Positions 1 to 9,219 of a DNA stretch of 64,000 bases are shown in pieces. The notes under the pieces are model-generated. The model saw nothing but the letters and a program-made list of their open reading frames with translations, made no database searches and was not told the DNA's origin. Where the stretch lies: NCBI RefSeq assembly GCF_001020205.1, contig NZ_CP011663.1, positions 930,001-994,000 on the forward strand, given 5' to 3'. How positions within the stretch are numbered: position 1 is the stretch's first letter; each line of letters begins with the position of its first letter. The DNA is from Clostridium sporogenes. Lineage in GTDB: Bacteria; Bacillota; Clostridia; Clostridiales; Clostridiaceae. The translations under genes and the position numbers were made by a program.

Positions 1-732
1 TTAGAGCAATATAAATTGGCCATTCCAATACTATTAATTTCAGTATATGCTGCCTCTAAAGGCATAAAAGCCTTAGGCATAATAAATCAAATTATTTTTT
101 ATACAGCTATCCCATTAATTTTAATAACTTTTTTGGCAATAAAGCGAGGGAATATTCTCAATATTCAACCTATATTAGGAGCTCCATTTTCCTCTATTTT
201 AAAGGCTAGTATAGAGACTGTATATTCTTTTTTAGGTATAGAATTTATTTTTTTAATAGTTCCTTTAATGAAGGATAAAACTAAGATAAAAAGTTCCTTT
301 TTAAAAAGTACATCAATTGTAGTTGTTGTGTATATATGGCTAAGTTTTATATCCATATATTATTTAGGTCCAGATGTAGCAAAAAAATTGTATTGGCCTA
401 CGTTATCTCTTTCAGAAACAATTTATGTACCTGGTATAAGTAATTTTAAACTTGTGTTTATGTTTTTATGGAACAGTATAATATTTCAAACCATAGCTAA
501 TCAGAATTATTTTTTTTATTATTCACTGTCTAACATTTCAAAAAAAATAAATCCTAATATCCTATATAGTATAGTATTTATCTTCGTTGCTATAATTGTT
601 AATAGGTTAGATAGTGTTATAACTCTTATAAAAATCAATAAATATATTAATATATTTTATTTAACGTTTAATTTAATTTTTATAACCAGTATAACTATTA
701 TAAAAATTATAAAAAGCAGACGAAAAAGTTGA
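1..732 (+). CDS. GerAB-family spore germination permease, C-terminal part
   Basis: The frame is already open at base 1, so the N-terminus lies outside the window; the TTG at 16 is internal. About 240 residues are visible with six or more hydrophobic helices and a short basic tail (KSRRKS). This fits the spore-germination amino-acid permease family (GerAB/GerKB, usually ~360 aa). Known role: the inner-membrane B subunit of a germinant receptor, working with GerA-type A and lipoprotein C subunits. The A and C genes, if present, should lie upstream. No terminator is obvious directly after the stop. Confidence 0.8.
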   Translation, partial: LEQYKLAIPILLISVYAASKGIKALGIINQIIFYTAIPLILITFLAIKRGNILNIQPILGAPFSSILKASIETVYSFLGIEFIFLIVPLMKDKTKIKSSFLKSTSIVVVVYIWLSFISIYYLGPDVAKKLYWPTLSLSETIYVPGISNFKLVFMFLWNSIIFQTIANQNYFFYYSLSNISKKINPNILYSIVFIFVAIIVNRLDSVITLIKINKYINIFYLTFNLIFITSITIIKIIKSRRKS

Positions 733-779
733 CAATAATAATGAATGTTAATTATACTTGTGCTAAAAGGAGTGATGCT

Positions 780-960
780 ATGTGTAAGAAGTATCCTGAT
801 AGAAATACAGCAATAAAAGTTTTTGGGCAGGTAGAAAAGCTAAATCCAAACCTTGGGAACAACATTCTAAATTTGTGATTTTAGCTTGTAAAAATATTGC
901 CAAACATTGTACATATATTGATAGTGATAGAAGATATGTAAAAAGGTATTTTGAGAATTG
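780..960 (+). pseudogene. Remnant of an HD-domain phosphohydrolase gene
   Basis: An ATG at 780 opens a frame (MCKKYPDRNTAIKVFGQVEK...) that stops after 32 codons. Moving to the next frame near 844 continues with PWEQHSKFVILACKNIA, then TYIDSDR. This is the N-terminal pattern of HD-domain hydrolases (PWxEHSxxVAxAAxxIA). One missing C in AACCTTGG explains the shift. The HD metal-binding residues themselves are absent because the frame ends at 960. So it is both frameshifted and truncated, and its end overlaps the start region of the GNAT gene that follows. Confidence 0.55.
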
Positions 961-1502
961 AAAGTGAGTTGATTATTTTGGATTATAGATTACTTGAAAG
1001 GTCAGAACTTGCATTATTAGGTGAAATTGATAGAAAAGAAATTGTAAATGAATTTTATTATTTTAGAGATAATAAACTCCAAATAGTAAATGAATTTTAT
1101 AATATTGAGGGATGGGACTTGAAAGAACTCCATGAATATATTGATAGATTACAAGAAATATATGATAGAAATGGAACTATATATGGGGCCTTTGACAATA
1201 AAACAATTGTAGGTTTAGGGGCTTTAGAAAGTAAATTTATTGGAAGAAATAATGAGCAACTTAAACTTGATATGTTATATATAAGTAATAATTATCGTAA
1301 AAAGGGTATAGGCAAAAATATGGTAAATTTGCTATCTAAAAAAGCAAAAGAATTAAATGCTAAAAGTATATATATATCTGCTACACCCTTTAAAAACACA
1401 GTAGATTTTTATTTTGCTATGGGTGCAAAATTAACAAATGAGATAAATAAAGATTTATATGAATTAGAACCATATGATATACATATGATGTTACAATTAT
1501 AA
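951..1502 (+). CDS. GNAT-family N-acetyltransferase
   Basis: 183 aa. The acetyl-CoA binding core is visible at about residues 105-150: LDMLYISNNYRKKGIGKNMV (the R-x-x-G-x-G loop as RKKGIG), followed by YISATPFKNTVDFYFAMGA. A long N-terminal extension with helical content precedes it. The substrate is unknown. The start is uncertain: TTG 951, 969 or 978 are all in frame. The family-like start at YRLLERSEL favours 978, with a weak AAAGTGAG upstream. It overlaps the decayed HD gene, and no operon partner is clear. Confidence 0.8.
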   Translation: MRIESELIILDYRLLERSELALLGEIDRKEIVNEFYYFRDNKLQIVNEFYNIEGWDLKELHEYIDRLQEIYDRNGTIYGAFDNKTIVGLGALESKFIGRNNEQLKLDMLYISNNYRKKGIGKNMVNLLSKKAKELNAKSIYISATPFKNTVDFYFAMGAKLTNEINKDLYELEPYDIHMMLQL

Positions 1503-1786
1503 TAAATACATGTTTAGTAAAATAAATAAAAATCTAGGGCATTCTTTTATGGAGTGATTTTATATTTGTTAAAAAATATTATAAAGTAATATGTTTGATG
1601 GAAATAAAGGAATGCACATTGATATATTAAACTTCTTTGCTGATATTTTTATTAGTTATCCCTTATTGGTGTTAATAAAGAAAATATATTTTTTTGGAAA
1701 CCATCCCAGTAATCCTTTATCTACGCTAATAGATGAATAGCTATATGATTTATAAATTTTTTAAAAATTCCACAAGAAACAAATAG

Positions 1787-1811
1787 AAGTCTCCACCATA
1801 TCACCAGACTT
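1787..1811. promoter_or_regulatory. Probable MerR-type operator dyad
   Basis: AAGTCT and AGACTT are perfect 6-bp inverted arms around a 13-bp spacer (ccaccatatcacc), about 40 bp upstream of the MerR-family start at 1852. Dyads of this layout sit in the spacer of MerR-type promoters (for example BmrR targets). The rest of the 1503-1851 gap shows no gene. Confidence 0.45.
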
Positions 1812-1851
1812 TCCACAAGTGTTATGATAATAACATGGAGGTTCAAATAGT

Positions 1852-2616
1852 ATGGATAAGATATATAAAACAGCAGAAGTAGCTAAAATAGTTGGGGTAC
1901 ATCCCAACACTGTACGTTTGTATGAAAAACTTGATTTAATACCAAAGCCGAATAGATTACCAAATGGATATAGAGTATTTACTGACTATCATATAGAGCA
2001 GTTTAAACTTGCTAGAACTGCCTTTAAAGTAGAGGTTTTACAAAATGGGCTTAGAAAGAAGATAATCAATGTTGTTAAGTTATCTGCCAAGGGGGAGTTT
2101 CAGGAAGCAATTAACTGTACAAATGATTACATAAATCAGATAAAGCAGGAGCGAAAAAATGCAGAGGAAGCCATAGAACTTTCAAAGAAGCTTTTATTAG
2201 AGATAGATGCTGAAGGCAATTATATATTTTTTACAAGAAAGCAAACTTCAGATTACCTTCAAGTCACAATGGATACATTAAGAAATTGGGAGATGAATGG
2301 ATTACTTACTGTTAAGAGAAAGCAAAATGGATATCGAATTTATACTGAAAGTGATATTAATAGATTGAAAATAATACGTACTTTACGTTGTGCTAACTAT
2401 TCCCTTTCAGCAATTTTAAGAATGCTTAACGCCATATCAGAAAGTAAGGAAATTGATATTAGAGAGGTAATCAATAAAACAAAAGAGGATGAGGACATTG
2501 TTACAGCCTGTGATAAGCTTCTTACTTCTTTAAGTGATGCAGAAAAAAATGCAAATAGTATATTGAAGCAATTAGAATTTATGAAAAACGAATTTAATAC
2601 AAACTCTACACTTTAA
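1852..2616 (+). CDS. MerR-family regulator with two HTH domains
   Basis: 254 aa. A first MerR helix-turn-helix lies at residues 4-50 (KTAEVAKIVGVHPNTVRLYEKLDLI). A second, related one lies at about 127-185 (FTRKQTSDYLQVTMDTLRNWEMNGLL, NGYRIYTESDINRLKIIRTL), with a helical dimerisation segment between and after. Two DNA-binding modules in one chain are less common than the single-domain MerR design. The GGAGG at 1838 supports the ATG at 1852. It lies 51 bp upstream of an ABC exporter in the same direction, so it most likely controls that exporter and itself through the dyad at 1787-1811. Confidence 0.85.
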   Translation: MDKIYKTAEVAKIVGVHPNTVRLYEKLDLIPKPNRLPNGYRVFTDYHIEQFKLARTAFKVEVLQNGLRKKIINVVKLSAKGEFQEAINCTNDYINQIKQERKNAEEAIELSKKLLLEIDAEGNYIFFTRKQTSDYLQVTMDTLRNWEMNGLLTVKRKQNGYRIYTESDINRLKIIRTLRCANYSLSAILRMLNAISESKEIDIREVINKTKEDEDIVTACDKLLTSLSDAEKNANSILKQLEFMKNEFNTNSTL

Positions 2617-2667
2617 CACCATACTTTGTGATGGTGTTATTCTTTTATCAAAAGGAGGTAATAACAC

Positions 2668-3399
2668 ATGGAAGTAATAAAAGTTCATAATCTTTACAAA
2701 TCCTATGGCAATGTCCAAGTGGTGAAGGGTGTCAGTTTAACGGTAAAGAAAGGAGAGGTATTTGGATTGCTCGGGGCGAATGGGGCAGGGAAGAGTACTA
2801 CCATAGAGTGTATTTTAGGTACAAAGAATTTTGATGATGGGCAGGTATCTATCTTAGATATGAATCCTAAAAAAGAAAGAAAACAGCTATTTCAGAAAGT
2901 TGGAGTTCAGTTTCAAGAATCTAATTATCAAGATAAGATTACAGTGAAAGAGTTGTGCGAAATAACTGAAGTTCTTTACAAAAATCCATTAGATTTCAAT
3001 AAATTATTAGAACAATTTCACCTTCAAGATAAAGTTAGAAATCTAGTAAGTGAACTATCTGGAGGTGAAAAGCAACGATTATTTATTATCCTAGCATTAA
3101 TTCCTAACCCAGAGGTAGTATTCCTAGATGAGCTTACAACAGGACTAGATGTAAAGGCTAGAAGAGATGTGTGGAAGTGTTTATTAAACTTAAAGAAGCA
3201 AGGTCTTACAATATTTTTAACATCTCATTTCATGGATGAGGTTGAAGTTCTGTGCGATAAAATATGTATTTTAAAAAATGGAGTAATAGATTTTTATGGA
3301 ACTGTTGAAGAAGCAGTGACACTGAGTCCATATGAAAAATTTGAGGATGCTTATTTATGGTTTGTAGATGAGGAGGAATTGGATAATGAAAGTATTTAA
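2668..3399 (+). CDS. ABC transporter ATP-binding protein (drug-export type)
   Basis: 243 aa, full length for a single ABC domain. Walker A is GANGAGKS at residues 36-43. The Q-loop is followed by an ELSGGEKQR signature and a Walker B segment VVFLDELTTGLD, and an H-loop is present (TSHFMDE). A strong AAAGGAGGT precedes the ATG. The last 14 bases overlap the permease gene, so the two are translationally coupled and form one exporter. Regulation by the preceding MerR gene is likely; the substrate cannot be told from sequence. Confidence 0.92.
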   Translation: MEVIKVHNLYKSYGNVQVVKGVSLTVKKGEVFGLLGANGAGKSTTIECILGTKNFDDGQVSILDMNPKKERKQLFQKVGVQFQESNYQDKITVKELCEITEVLYKNPLDFNKLLEQFHLQDKVRNLVSELSGGEKQRLFIILALIPNPEVVFLDELTTGLDVKARRDVWKCLLNLKKQGLTIFLTSHFMDEVEVLCDKICILKNGVIDFYGTVEEAVTLSPYEKFEDAYLWFVDEEELDNESI

Positions 3400-4129
3400 A
3401 TCAATGTTAAAAACTGAATTAAAGCTATCCATAAGAGGCATGGATATGTTCATCTTTGCAATCTGTATGCCAATGATAGTAACTGTTATTTTAGGTGTTA
3501 TTTATGGGAATAAACCCGCATTTCCTGGAGCAAATTTTACATTCATGGAACAATCCTTTGCAGCTATATCAACCATTGCAATATGTGCAGGTGGTGTCAT
3601 GGGGTTACCATTAGTATTATCTGAGTATCGTCACAGAAAGATATTAAAGAGATTTAAAGTAACACCAGTTAGCCCATCTATGATTTTAGTAGTTCAAGGA
3701 GTAATATATGCTTTATATGCCATTGTTTCATTAATTCTTGTTTATTTAACAGCAAAAATATTTTTCAAGTTTCAATTTAGAGGTTCATGGATAAATTTTT
3801 TAGGAGCATATACATTAGTAATGATATCAATGTTCAGCATTGGATTTATGGTGGGGGGAATAGCGAAAAATATTAAAATGGCAGGTATTATTGCAAGTAT
3901 TCTATACTTCCCTATGCTTATATTTTCAGGAGCAACATTACCATATGAGGTTATGCCAACAGCTCTTCAAAAAGTGGCAGATATCTTACCCTTAACTCAG
4001 GGGATAAAGCTTTTAAAAAGTGCATCACTTAATTTAAGCATAGATAATGCAATACTACCAATTTTAGTTGTAAGTATACTTTCTGTGTTATGTATTGGGG
4101 TATCTATTAAATTTTTTAGGTGGGAGTAA
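3386..4129 (+). CDS. ABC-2 type transporter permease
   Basis: About 247 aa with six predicted transmembrane helices and the ABC-2 pattern near the end (LTQGIKLLKSASL). The start is set at ATG 3386 rather than the in-frame ATG 3368, because the AGGAGGAA at 3370-3377 sits 8 bases before 3386. It overlaps the ATPase stop codon. Together they make a heteromeric-gene ABC-2 drug or peptide exporter in the membrane. A terminator follows at 4269-4301. Confidence 0.9.
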   Translation: MKVFKSMLKTELKLSIRGMDMFIFAICMPMIVTVILGVIYGNKPAFPGANFTFMEQSFAAISTIAICAGGVMGLPLVLSEYRHRKILKRFKVTPVSPSMILVVQGVIYALYAIVSLILVYLTAKIFFKFQFRGSWINFLGAYTLVMISMFSIGFMVGGIAKNIKMAGIIASILYFPMLIFSGATLPYEVMPTALQKVADILPLTQGIKLLKSASLNLSIDNAILPILVVSILSVLCIGVSIKFFRWE

Positions 4130-4268
4130 TTTAAAACTGAATATTAGTAAGCGCTATTTCTCCTAGGAGGAAGTATTTTCAATATATAATCTAATTTTTA
4201 ATCTCATATACACATGTTTAAAATGCCAGTATATCTAAATTAAAAATTAAATAGAGTTGATTAATATA

Positions 4269-4301
4269 AGAGGGTCCAATAGATAAAATGGACTCTTTTT
4301 T
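4269..4301 (+). terminator. Rho-independent terminator of the MerR-ABC operon
   Basis: AGAGGGTCCA and TGGACTCT form a stem with a small GG bulge, followed by a run of T. Confidence 0.7.
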
Positions 4302-4789
4302 CAGTTTTTAGACATTATTGAATCATTAGTACTAAATTTTTGTGATTGTTTAAGTGATAGCTGTGATAGTTCATTAACGTATATTAAAAATAGTAGAAAT
4401 AATTATTGAAAATACGAGTTTAAATTATTGAATAATTTTTATAAAGTTTATTCATAGCATTTTAATATATGAATAATATTATCTATAATATTCATTTCGC
4501 TAAAAAATATTTATACATATCGACCTAATATAAAAAATTAAAATAATTATTTCATTTCATTGATTCTTATCTAATTCACCCATATTTTCTTAGTATACAG
4601 CTAGCATTCATTATAGTTTAATTATTTTTTTTAATTTTATATATTTTATTATTAGAAATAAATTACTTAAAGGTTTATGTATGTGATAATAAAATGAAAA
4701 TTATGAAAATATTGAAAAATAATTAAAATGAATGTATAATTGTATATATTTATCAATTATTCAAATTAAATGGAAGGAGGTGAAAGCAA
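4302..4789. other. AT-rich gene-free stretch before the lipase
   Basis: No coding frame of meaningful length was seen. The stretch is extremely AT-rich and presumably holds the lipase promoter, but no single -35/-10 pair stands out among many TATAAT-like sites. Confidence 0.5.
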
Positions 4790-4819
4790 ATGATTCATTC
4801 AGTTATAATAGTTACTTAA
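4790..4819 (+). CDS. 9-codon leader ORF (MIHSVIIVT) upstream of the lipase
   Basis: An ATG at 4790 sits 6 bases after AAGGAGGTGA (4774-4783), a near-perfect anti-16S complement that is stronger than the lipase's own GGGGG site. The frame is MIHSVIIVT followed by TAA. It ends 24 bases before the lipase ATG. Such a strong ribosome-binding site on a 9-codon frame suggests a translated leader peptide or a coupling device. No function is known, and chance is possible. Confidence 0.4.
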   Translation: MIHSVIIVT

Positions 4820-4843
4820 AAATTGAATTAGGGGGTATGTAAA

Positions 4844-6286
4844 ATGAAAAAAAATTTAACAAAAATAACAACCATTATTTTACTAGTATTTTCTATGATA
4901 TTAACAAATTTCTCGATGATTGTAAGAGCAGCTGAACCAAAGGCACAAGGAACTCAAAGGGTAGAATCATCTACTATTAAAAAAGAAGTGAAAGATACAG
5001 AGGAGATAATAAAAATACCTACATTAGAAGATATAGACAATTTAATAGACTCGGCAGAAGAAGTTAAAAGTGAAGAAGATATAAATAAAATGCCTCCATT
5101 AAAATTTCCGGTAGAATTTCCCAAAATTAATAATAGAAGCATTATAGGGGGAAATAATTATCCCATTATTTTAGTTCATGGTTTTATGGGGTTTGGAAGA
5201 GATGAATTGTTAGGATATAAATATTGGGGTGGAGTAGTTGATCTTCAAGAAAAGTTAAATGCCTCAGGCCATGAGACTTATACAGCAACAGTAGGACCAG
5301 TATCTAGTAATTGGGATAGAGCTTGTGAACTTTACGCTTACATAGTAGGTGGAACAGTAGATTATGGAGAAGCTCATGCAAAAAAATCTAAGCATAATAG
5401 ATATGGAAGGACATATCCAGGGATATATAAAAATATAGGCAATGAAAATAAAATACATTTAATAGGACATAGTATGGGTGGACAAACTATACGTACACTT
5501 ACACAGCTTTTAAGTAAAGGCAGTGAAGAGGAAATAAATTGTGGACAAGAAAATATTTCACCATTATTTGAAGGAGGAAAGCATTGGATTCATAGTGTTA
5601 GTACTATCTCTACACCTAATGATGGTACAACTTTATCAGATTTAATGCCAGCAAAAGATTTAATAAGTTATACATTTGGTGTATTAGGAACAATAACTGG
5701 TAAAAACAAGTTATTTAGCTCAATATATGATTTAAAATTAGATCAATGGGGATTAAAAAAGCAAAGTGGAGAATCTCAACGTGATTATATTGAAAGGGTT
5801 TTAGAAAGCAATATTTGGAATAGTACAAAGGATATATCAACTTATGATTTATCCACAGAAGGTGCACAAGAGCTCAATACATGGGTAAAAGCTCAACCAG
5901 ATGTATATTATTTTTCTTGGACAACCCAAGCAACTAAAGAATCTATACTTACAGGTCATTCTGTAGCACAAATTGGCCCAATGAATCCTATATTTTATCC
6001 AACAGCAAACTTAATGGGTAAATATTCACGTAATAAAAAAGATCTTCCTATCATTGATAAGAAATGGTTTCCAAATGATGGTGTTGTAAATTGTATTAGT
6101 CAAGATGGGCCTAAATTGGGTTCTGATGATGTTATTGAACAATATACTGGCGGAGCTAAAATGGGACAATGGAATGTAATGCCTAGAATTGTAAATACAG
6201 ATCATATGGACATAGTAGGTACATTTGGTAACGTTAAAGATTGGTATATTGATTATGGAAACTTTTTAAGTAAATTATCAAGATAA
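4844..6286 (+). CDS. Secreted triacylglycerol lipase/esterase (C. botulinum EstA type)
   Basis: 480 aa. A signal peptide occupies residues 1-29 (basic start, hydrophobic core, cleavage near IVRA-AEP). After a charged linker (30-100) the alpha/beta hydrolase fold begins with the oxyanion segment PIILVHGFMGF. The nucleophile is Ser210 in GHSMGGQ. The later NDGVVN and DHMDIVGTF segments fit the catalytic Asp and His. The YWGG region and inserted loops match the zinc-containing lipase family of Geobacillus, Staphylococcus and C. botulinum EstA. That EstA enzyme is known to cleave synthetic polyesters; whether this protein does is inference. A hairpin element lies directly downstream. Confidence 0.92.
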   Translation: MKKNLTKITTIILLVFSMILTNFSMIVRAAEPKAQGTQRVESSTIKKEVKDTEEIIKIPTLEDIDNLIDSAEEVKSEEDINKMPPLKFPVEFPKINNRSIIGGNNYPIILVHGFMGFGRDELLGYKYWGGVVDLQEKLNASGHETYTATVGPVSSNWDRACELYAYIVGGTVDYGEAHAKKSKHNRYGRTYPGIYKNIGNENKIHLIGHSMGGQTIRTLTQLLSKGSEEEINCGQENISPLFEGGKHWIHSVSTISTPNDGTTLSDLMPAKDLISYTFGVLGTITGKNKLFSSIYDLKLDQWGLKKQSGESQRDYIERVLESNIWNSTKDISTYDLSTEGAQELNTWVKAQPDVYYFSWTTQATKESILTGHSVAQIGPMNPIFYPTANLMGKYSRNKKDLPIIDKKWFPNDGVVNCISQDGPKLGSDDVIEQYTGGAKMGQWNVMPRIVNTDHMDIVGTFGNVKDWYIDYGNFLSKLSR

Positions 6287-6314
6287 ATACATGAAATAAT
6301 TAAGATAAAGAAGG

Positions 6315-6593
6315 TGCCTCAAAATAAAAATAGCCTTAATTTTAAAACCATAAATATAAATAATACATTTATAAAGCAATTCATTTTGCTGAGTAGTTCT
6401 AAATTTGACTACATTAAAAATTTTTTACCCAGTAAAGGCGCCATCCGTGGCTTCACTACTGGCTCCTCACGTCCTGTGAGGAATTACAAAAATTTTTAAT
6501 TCCGTTAAATTAAGAACTACTAAAGCTCATTCATATGTTTACTACATGTATTATTTATATTTACTATATTAAAATTAAGACTATTTTGAGACA
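6315..6593. mobile_element. MITE-like hairpin element, copy 1
   Basis: The left end TGCCTCAAAATA and right end TATTTTGAGACA begin an imperfect inverted repeat of roughly 115-120 bp per arm that spans almost the whole element. The centre holds a smaller hairpin, CCTCAC (6465-6470) with GTGAGG (6476-6481). A second copy lies at 34516-34798, and the two are nearly identical along most of their length. There is no transposase gene; the open frame at 6314-6499 is a by-product. It may act as a terminator for the lipase. A clear target-site duplication was not found. Confidence 0.75.
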
Positions 6594-6693
6594 TCCTCTT
6601 TTTATAATGAAATTTACTTATACTAATTAACGCCATTTATTTTCCATTAAAGGTGGCACATAGTTTTTCATTTGTCTGATTAATTCTAAAGGA

Positions 6694-7335
6694 GTGTCTG
6701 AAATTGAAATAAGCTTAATATTTGATTCATTCATGAAACCTTCAATACAAGTGTTTTTTATCATATGTAAAAGAGGAGCAAAGAAATTTGATATATTTAA
6801 TATACCAAATATAAAAATTTATGTTAAGGATAAATCGAGCTATGAAATAGCAAAAGCATTAGATTTAGGTGAGATAGATATAGGAATTTTAAATATGAAT
6901 ATAGACACAAGTAATTCTTTAAATGTTATTAAAACATTTAAAATACAAGATTGCTTTGTGGTAGGAGAAAAGTACAAGGAAATTTGTAAAAAACAGATAT
7001 CATTGAAGGATTTAGTGGATAGATATCCTATTATTTTACTAGAGAAAGGTGGCAATACAAGGGGGGATATAGATAATTATTTTAGTTCACATGGATTGGA
7101 CGTAGTACCTCAAATAGAGTTAAGTAATGTAGAACTAATGATAGAATTTGCAAAAAGAGGCTTGGGAGTTTCATGTGTTATAAAAGATTATATAAAGAAG
7201 GAATTAGATCAGAAACAATTATATGAAATATCTATTAAAGAAAAAATCCCAGAGAGAATTATGGGCATAGCAACTAAAAAAGATATTCCTATGTCTACAG
7301 CAGCTGAAAGATTTATTGATCTTATTGAAGATTAG
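6694..7335 (+). pseudogene. LysR-type regulator lacking its DNA-binding domain
   Basis: About 213 codons match the substrate-binding half of LysR regulators: IPNIKIYVKDKSSYEIAKAL, then LGEIDIGILNM, then SLKDLVDRYPIILLEKGGNTR, and ELMIEFAKRGLGVSCVIKDY. The usual family length is ~295 aa, and the winged HTH of the first ~80 residues is missing. The 5' end lies about 100 bp after the hairpin element, so insertion or deletion there may have removed it. A GTG at 6694 with AAAGGAG directly before it could still be translated, but the product could not bind DNA as a LysR protein. Confidence 0.6.
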
Positions 7336-7606
7336 ATTATTTATTTTAACTTTACATTTAAGATATGATAAGCTAGTTCTTTATATTGATATAACCAAGA
7401 TTAAAATTTAGCATTGCTATTAAATTATTTAAGGTAGGCGTTACCATGTTTTGTAAAATTAGATTGATTTATTTAGCTCTAAGCAAAAACTGTAATAATA
7501 TCAAGGCATAGCTTTGCAAGGGCGATAAAAAAATAATTGATAAACTTCAGAAACGCCATTTAACCTATAATATTAAGTATAAAATATACTTAGGAGGAAT
7601 TATTAA

Positions 7607-8011
7607 ATGATAAAGATAGAAAATCTAAATAATATTAATAAAGATGATATGGATAATATACTAAATGTATGGGAGTCATCAGTAAGAGCAACTCATACAT
7701 TCTTAAAGGAAGAAGATATAATATCAATAAAACCCCAAGTTAAAGAAGGTGTTGATTATGTTAGTAAATTTTTATGTGTAAGAGATGAAAAGGGTATTAT
7801 ACAAGCATTTATGGGTGTACATAATAGCAAAATTGAAATGTTGTTTGTAGATTTAAACAGTAGAGGTAATGGTATAAGTAAAAAACTTATTAATTATGCA
7901 ATAAATGTTCTAAATGCAAAGTTTGTAGATGTAAATGAACAAAATACACAAGGGGTAGGATTTTATAAACATATGGGGTTTGATACATTCAAAAGATCAG
8001 AATTTGAATGA
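7607..8011 (+). CDS. GNAT-family acetyltransferase, slightly truncated
   Basis: 134 aa with AGGAGG upstream. Features are NVWESSVRATHTFL at the N-terminus, then the core EMLFVDLNSRGNGISKKLI and FYKHMGFDTFKRSEFE. YjaB-like relatives usually carry a further dozen residues (a QGNPYPILHM-type end). Here the final codons and stop are contributed by the dispersed repeat that begins at 8004, so insertion of that repeat probably clipped the C-terminus. Activity may survive. Substrate unknown. Confidence 0.75.
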   Translation: MIKIENLNNINKDDMDNILNVWESSVRATHTFLKEEDIISIKPQVKEGVDYVSKFLCVRDEKGIIQAFMGVHNSKIEMLFVDLNSRGNGISKKLINYAINVLNAKFVDVNEQNTQGVGFYKHMGFDTFKRSEFE

Positions 8012-8115
8012 ACATAGGAAAGTATTTAAATATGTAGTAAAGTTTAGGATAATGAATAGTGAGACATACCATAAGTAAATGCGGTTTTGGATCTGATAAT
8101 TAATAATGGTTAGGA
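8004..8115. repeat. Dispersed repeat, copy A
   Basis: Begins TTGAATGAACATAGGAAAG and matches 15453-15572 over about 110 bp, including AGTAAAGTTTAGGATAAT. Shorter related cores (GTACCATAAG...TGAGGTTTT) occur near 8495-8525 and 10248-10275. It supplies the stop codon of the preceding GNAT gene. Confidence 0.55.
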
Positions 8116-8172
8116 CTACTTTTATTTAGAAACATGATATACTTATATAAAAAAAGAAAGAGAGAAAAAAAT

Positions 8173-8436
8173 ATGGAACAGTTTTTTAAAGCAATAGAAG
8201 AAAACATAAGAAAATCAGGATATTCTGGGGAAGTTAGTGGTGAAAAAATCTACGATGAAATAAGTGATGAGGCTGAGAAACAAGAAGAAGGAAGTTACTT
8301 ATTCTTGAAGAAACAAAATGACGACATCATGTTCGAATACAGAGTGGATATTTTAGATGACAATATCAATTTGGCGACTCTTACGATACATACACCAGAT
8401 AAAAAGTATTTTATTGATTTTGATGCAGATAAATAA
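8173..8436 (+). CDS. Small protein of unknown function
   Basis: 88 aa from ATG 8173 (MEQFFKAIEENI); an in-frame ATG at 8134 has no ribosome-binding site. The product is acidic and soluble, with no signal peptide or membrane helix: an N-terminal amphipathic helix, then GSYLFLKKQNDDIMFEYRVDILDDNINLATLTIHTP, which looks like a small beta-sheet domain. The family is not recognised. It lies between two copies of a dispersed repeat core. Confidence 0.5.
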   Translation: MEQFFKAIEENIRKSGYSGEVSGEKIYDEISDEAEKQEEGSYLFLKKQNDDIMFEYRVDILDDNINLATLTIHTPDKKYFIDFDADK

Positions 8437-8569
8437 AGGTTATCTGGATTTTTTTAGCTATGATTTACAAATCTTTTATGATTAATAAGGTAGAATCGTA
8501 CCATAAGCAAATGAGGTTTTCTTGTAAAGTATTGATATTACAATGAAATTAAAGGAGTTGATAAAAGTT

Positions 8570-9154
8570 ATGAATGCTAGTAAGTATTTGGAACTAGCAC
8601 TTAAAATAAACATCGATTCAAATGTTGCTGATATGATTAATAATGAGGCTTCCATTGTGAATTTCCAGGCAAAACATATTGTATTATTAGAAGGTATAAA
8701 ATCGAAAAACCTTTATTTTATGATCAGTGGGGTAGTTAGAGGTTATTATATTGATGAACATGGGAACGATATTACAAAATGTTTCAGTAGTGAGAATGAG
8801 TTTTTTTCGTCTGAAGGATTAAGAACAGCAAGTATTTCATCATTTACCATTGAATGCTTAGAGCATTGCCAGTGTATTAAGCTTCCATATGTATTGGTAT
8901 ATAAAATTATAAAAGAAGATGAAAACTTAAATAATATATTTATTAAGTATTATCTACAGGAAGTTGAAAAACTAGAAAATAGGGTTAAAAATTCAGCTTT
9001 AATGAATGCTGAAGAGCGATATATTAATTTTTGCAAACAATATCCTCATCTTCATGGTAGAGTTGAATTAAAGTATATTGCATCCTACATAGGTATTAGG
9101 GCTGCATCTTTAAGTCGGATAAGGAAAGATATGAAAAATATTTTTTTAAATTAA
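8570..9154 (+). CDS. Crp/Fnr-family transcriptional regulator
   Basis: About 194 aa. A cyclic-nucleotide-binding-like beta barrel lies at residues 20-115 (VVRGYYIDEHGNDITKCF...ENEFF). A C-terminal winged HTH follows (VELKYIASYIGIRAASLSRIRKDM). No FNR cysteine cluster is seen. ATG 8570 lies 12 bases after AAAGGAG; ATG 8543 is in frame but has no site. An SDR gene follows 65 bp downstream in the same direction and may be its target. The ligand is unknown. Confidence 0.8.
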   Translation: MNASKYLELALKINIDSNVADMINNEASIVNFQAKHIVLLEGIKSKNLYFMISGVVRGYYIDEHGNDITKCFSSENEFFSSEGLRTASISSFTIECLEHCQCIKLPYVLVYKIIKEDENLNNIFIKYYLQEVEKLENRVKNSALMNAEERYINFCKQYPHLHGRVELKYIASYIGIRAASLSRIRKDMKNIFLN

Positions 9155-9219
9155 CCTATGTGAATTACTGTGATATTTCTTTCTTCTATAATAATATAAG
9201 GAGAAAGGGGTGTTTATAT

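Noticed and set aside
6314..6499. 61-aa open frame (MPQNKNSLNFKT...) and its twin at 34515-34718
   Set aside because: Both lie entirely inside the two copies of the hairpin element; they differ in frame end and lack ribosome-binding sites, so they are by-products of the repeat.
8134..8172. Longer N-terminus for the small gene at 8173
   Set aside because: Lys/Arg-rich, no ribosome-binding site before ATG 8134; the start at 8173 is preferred.
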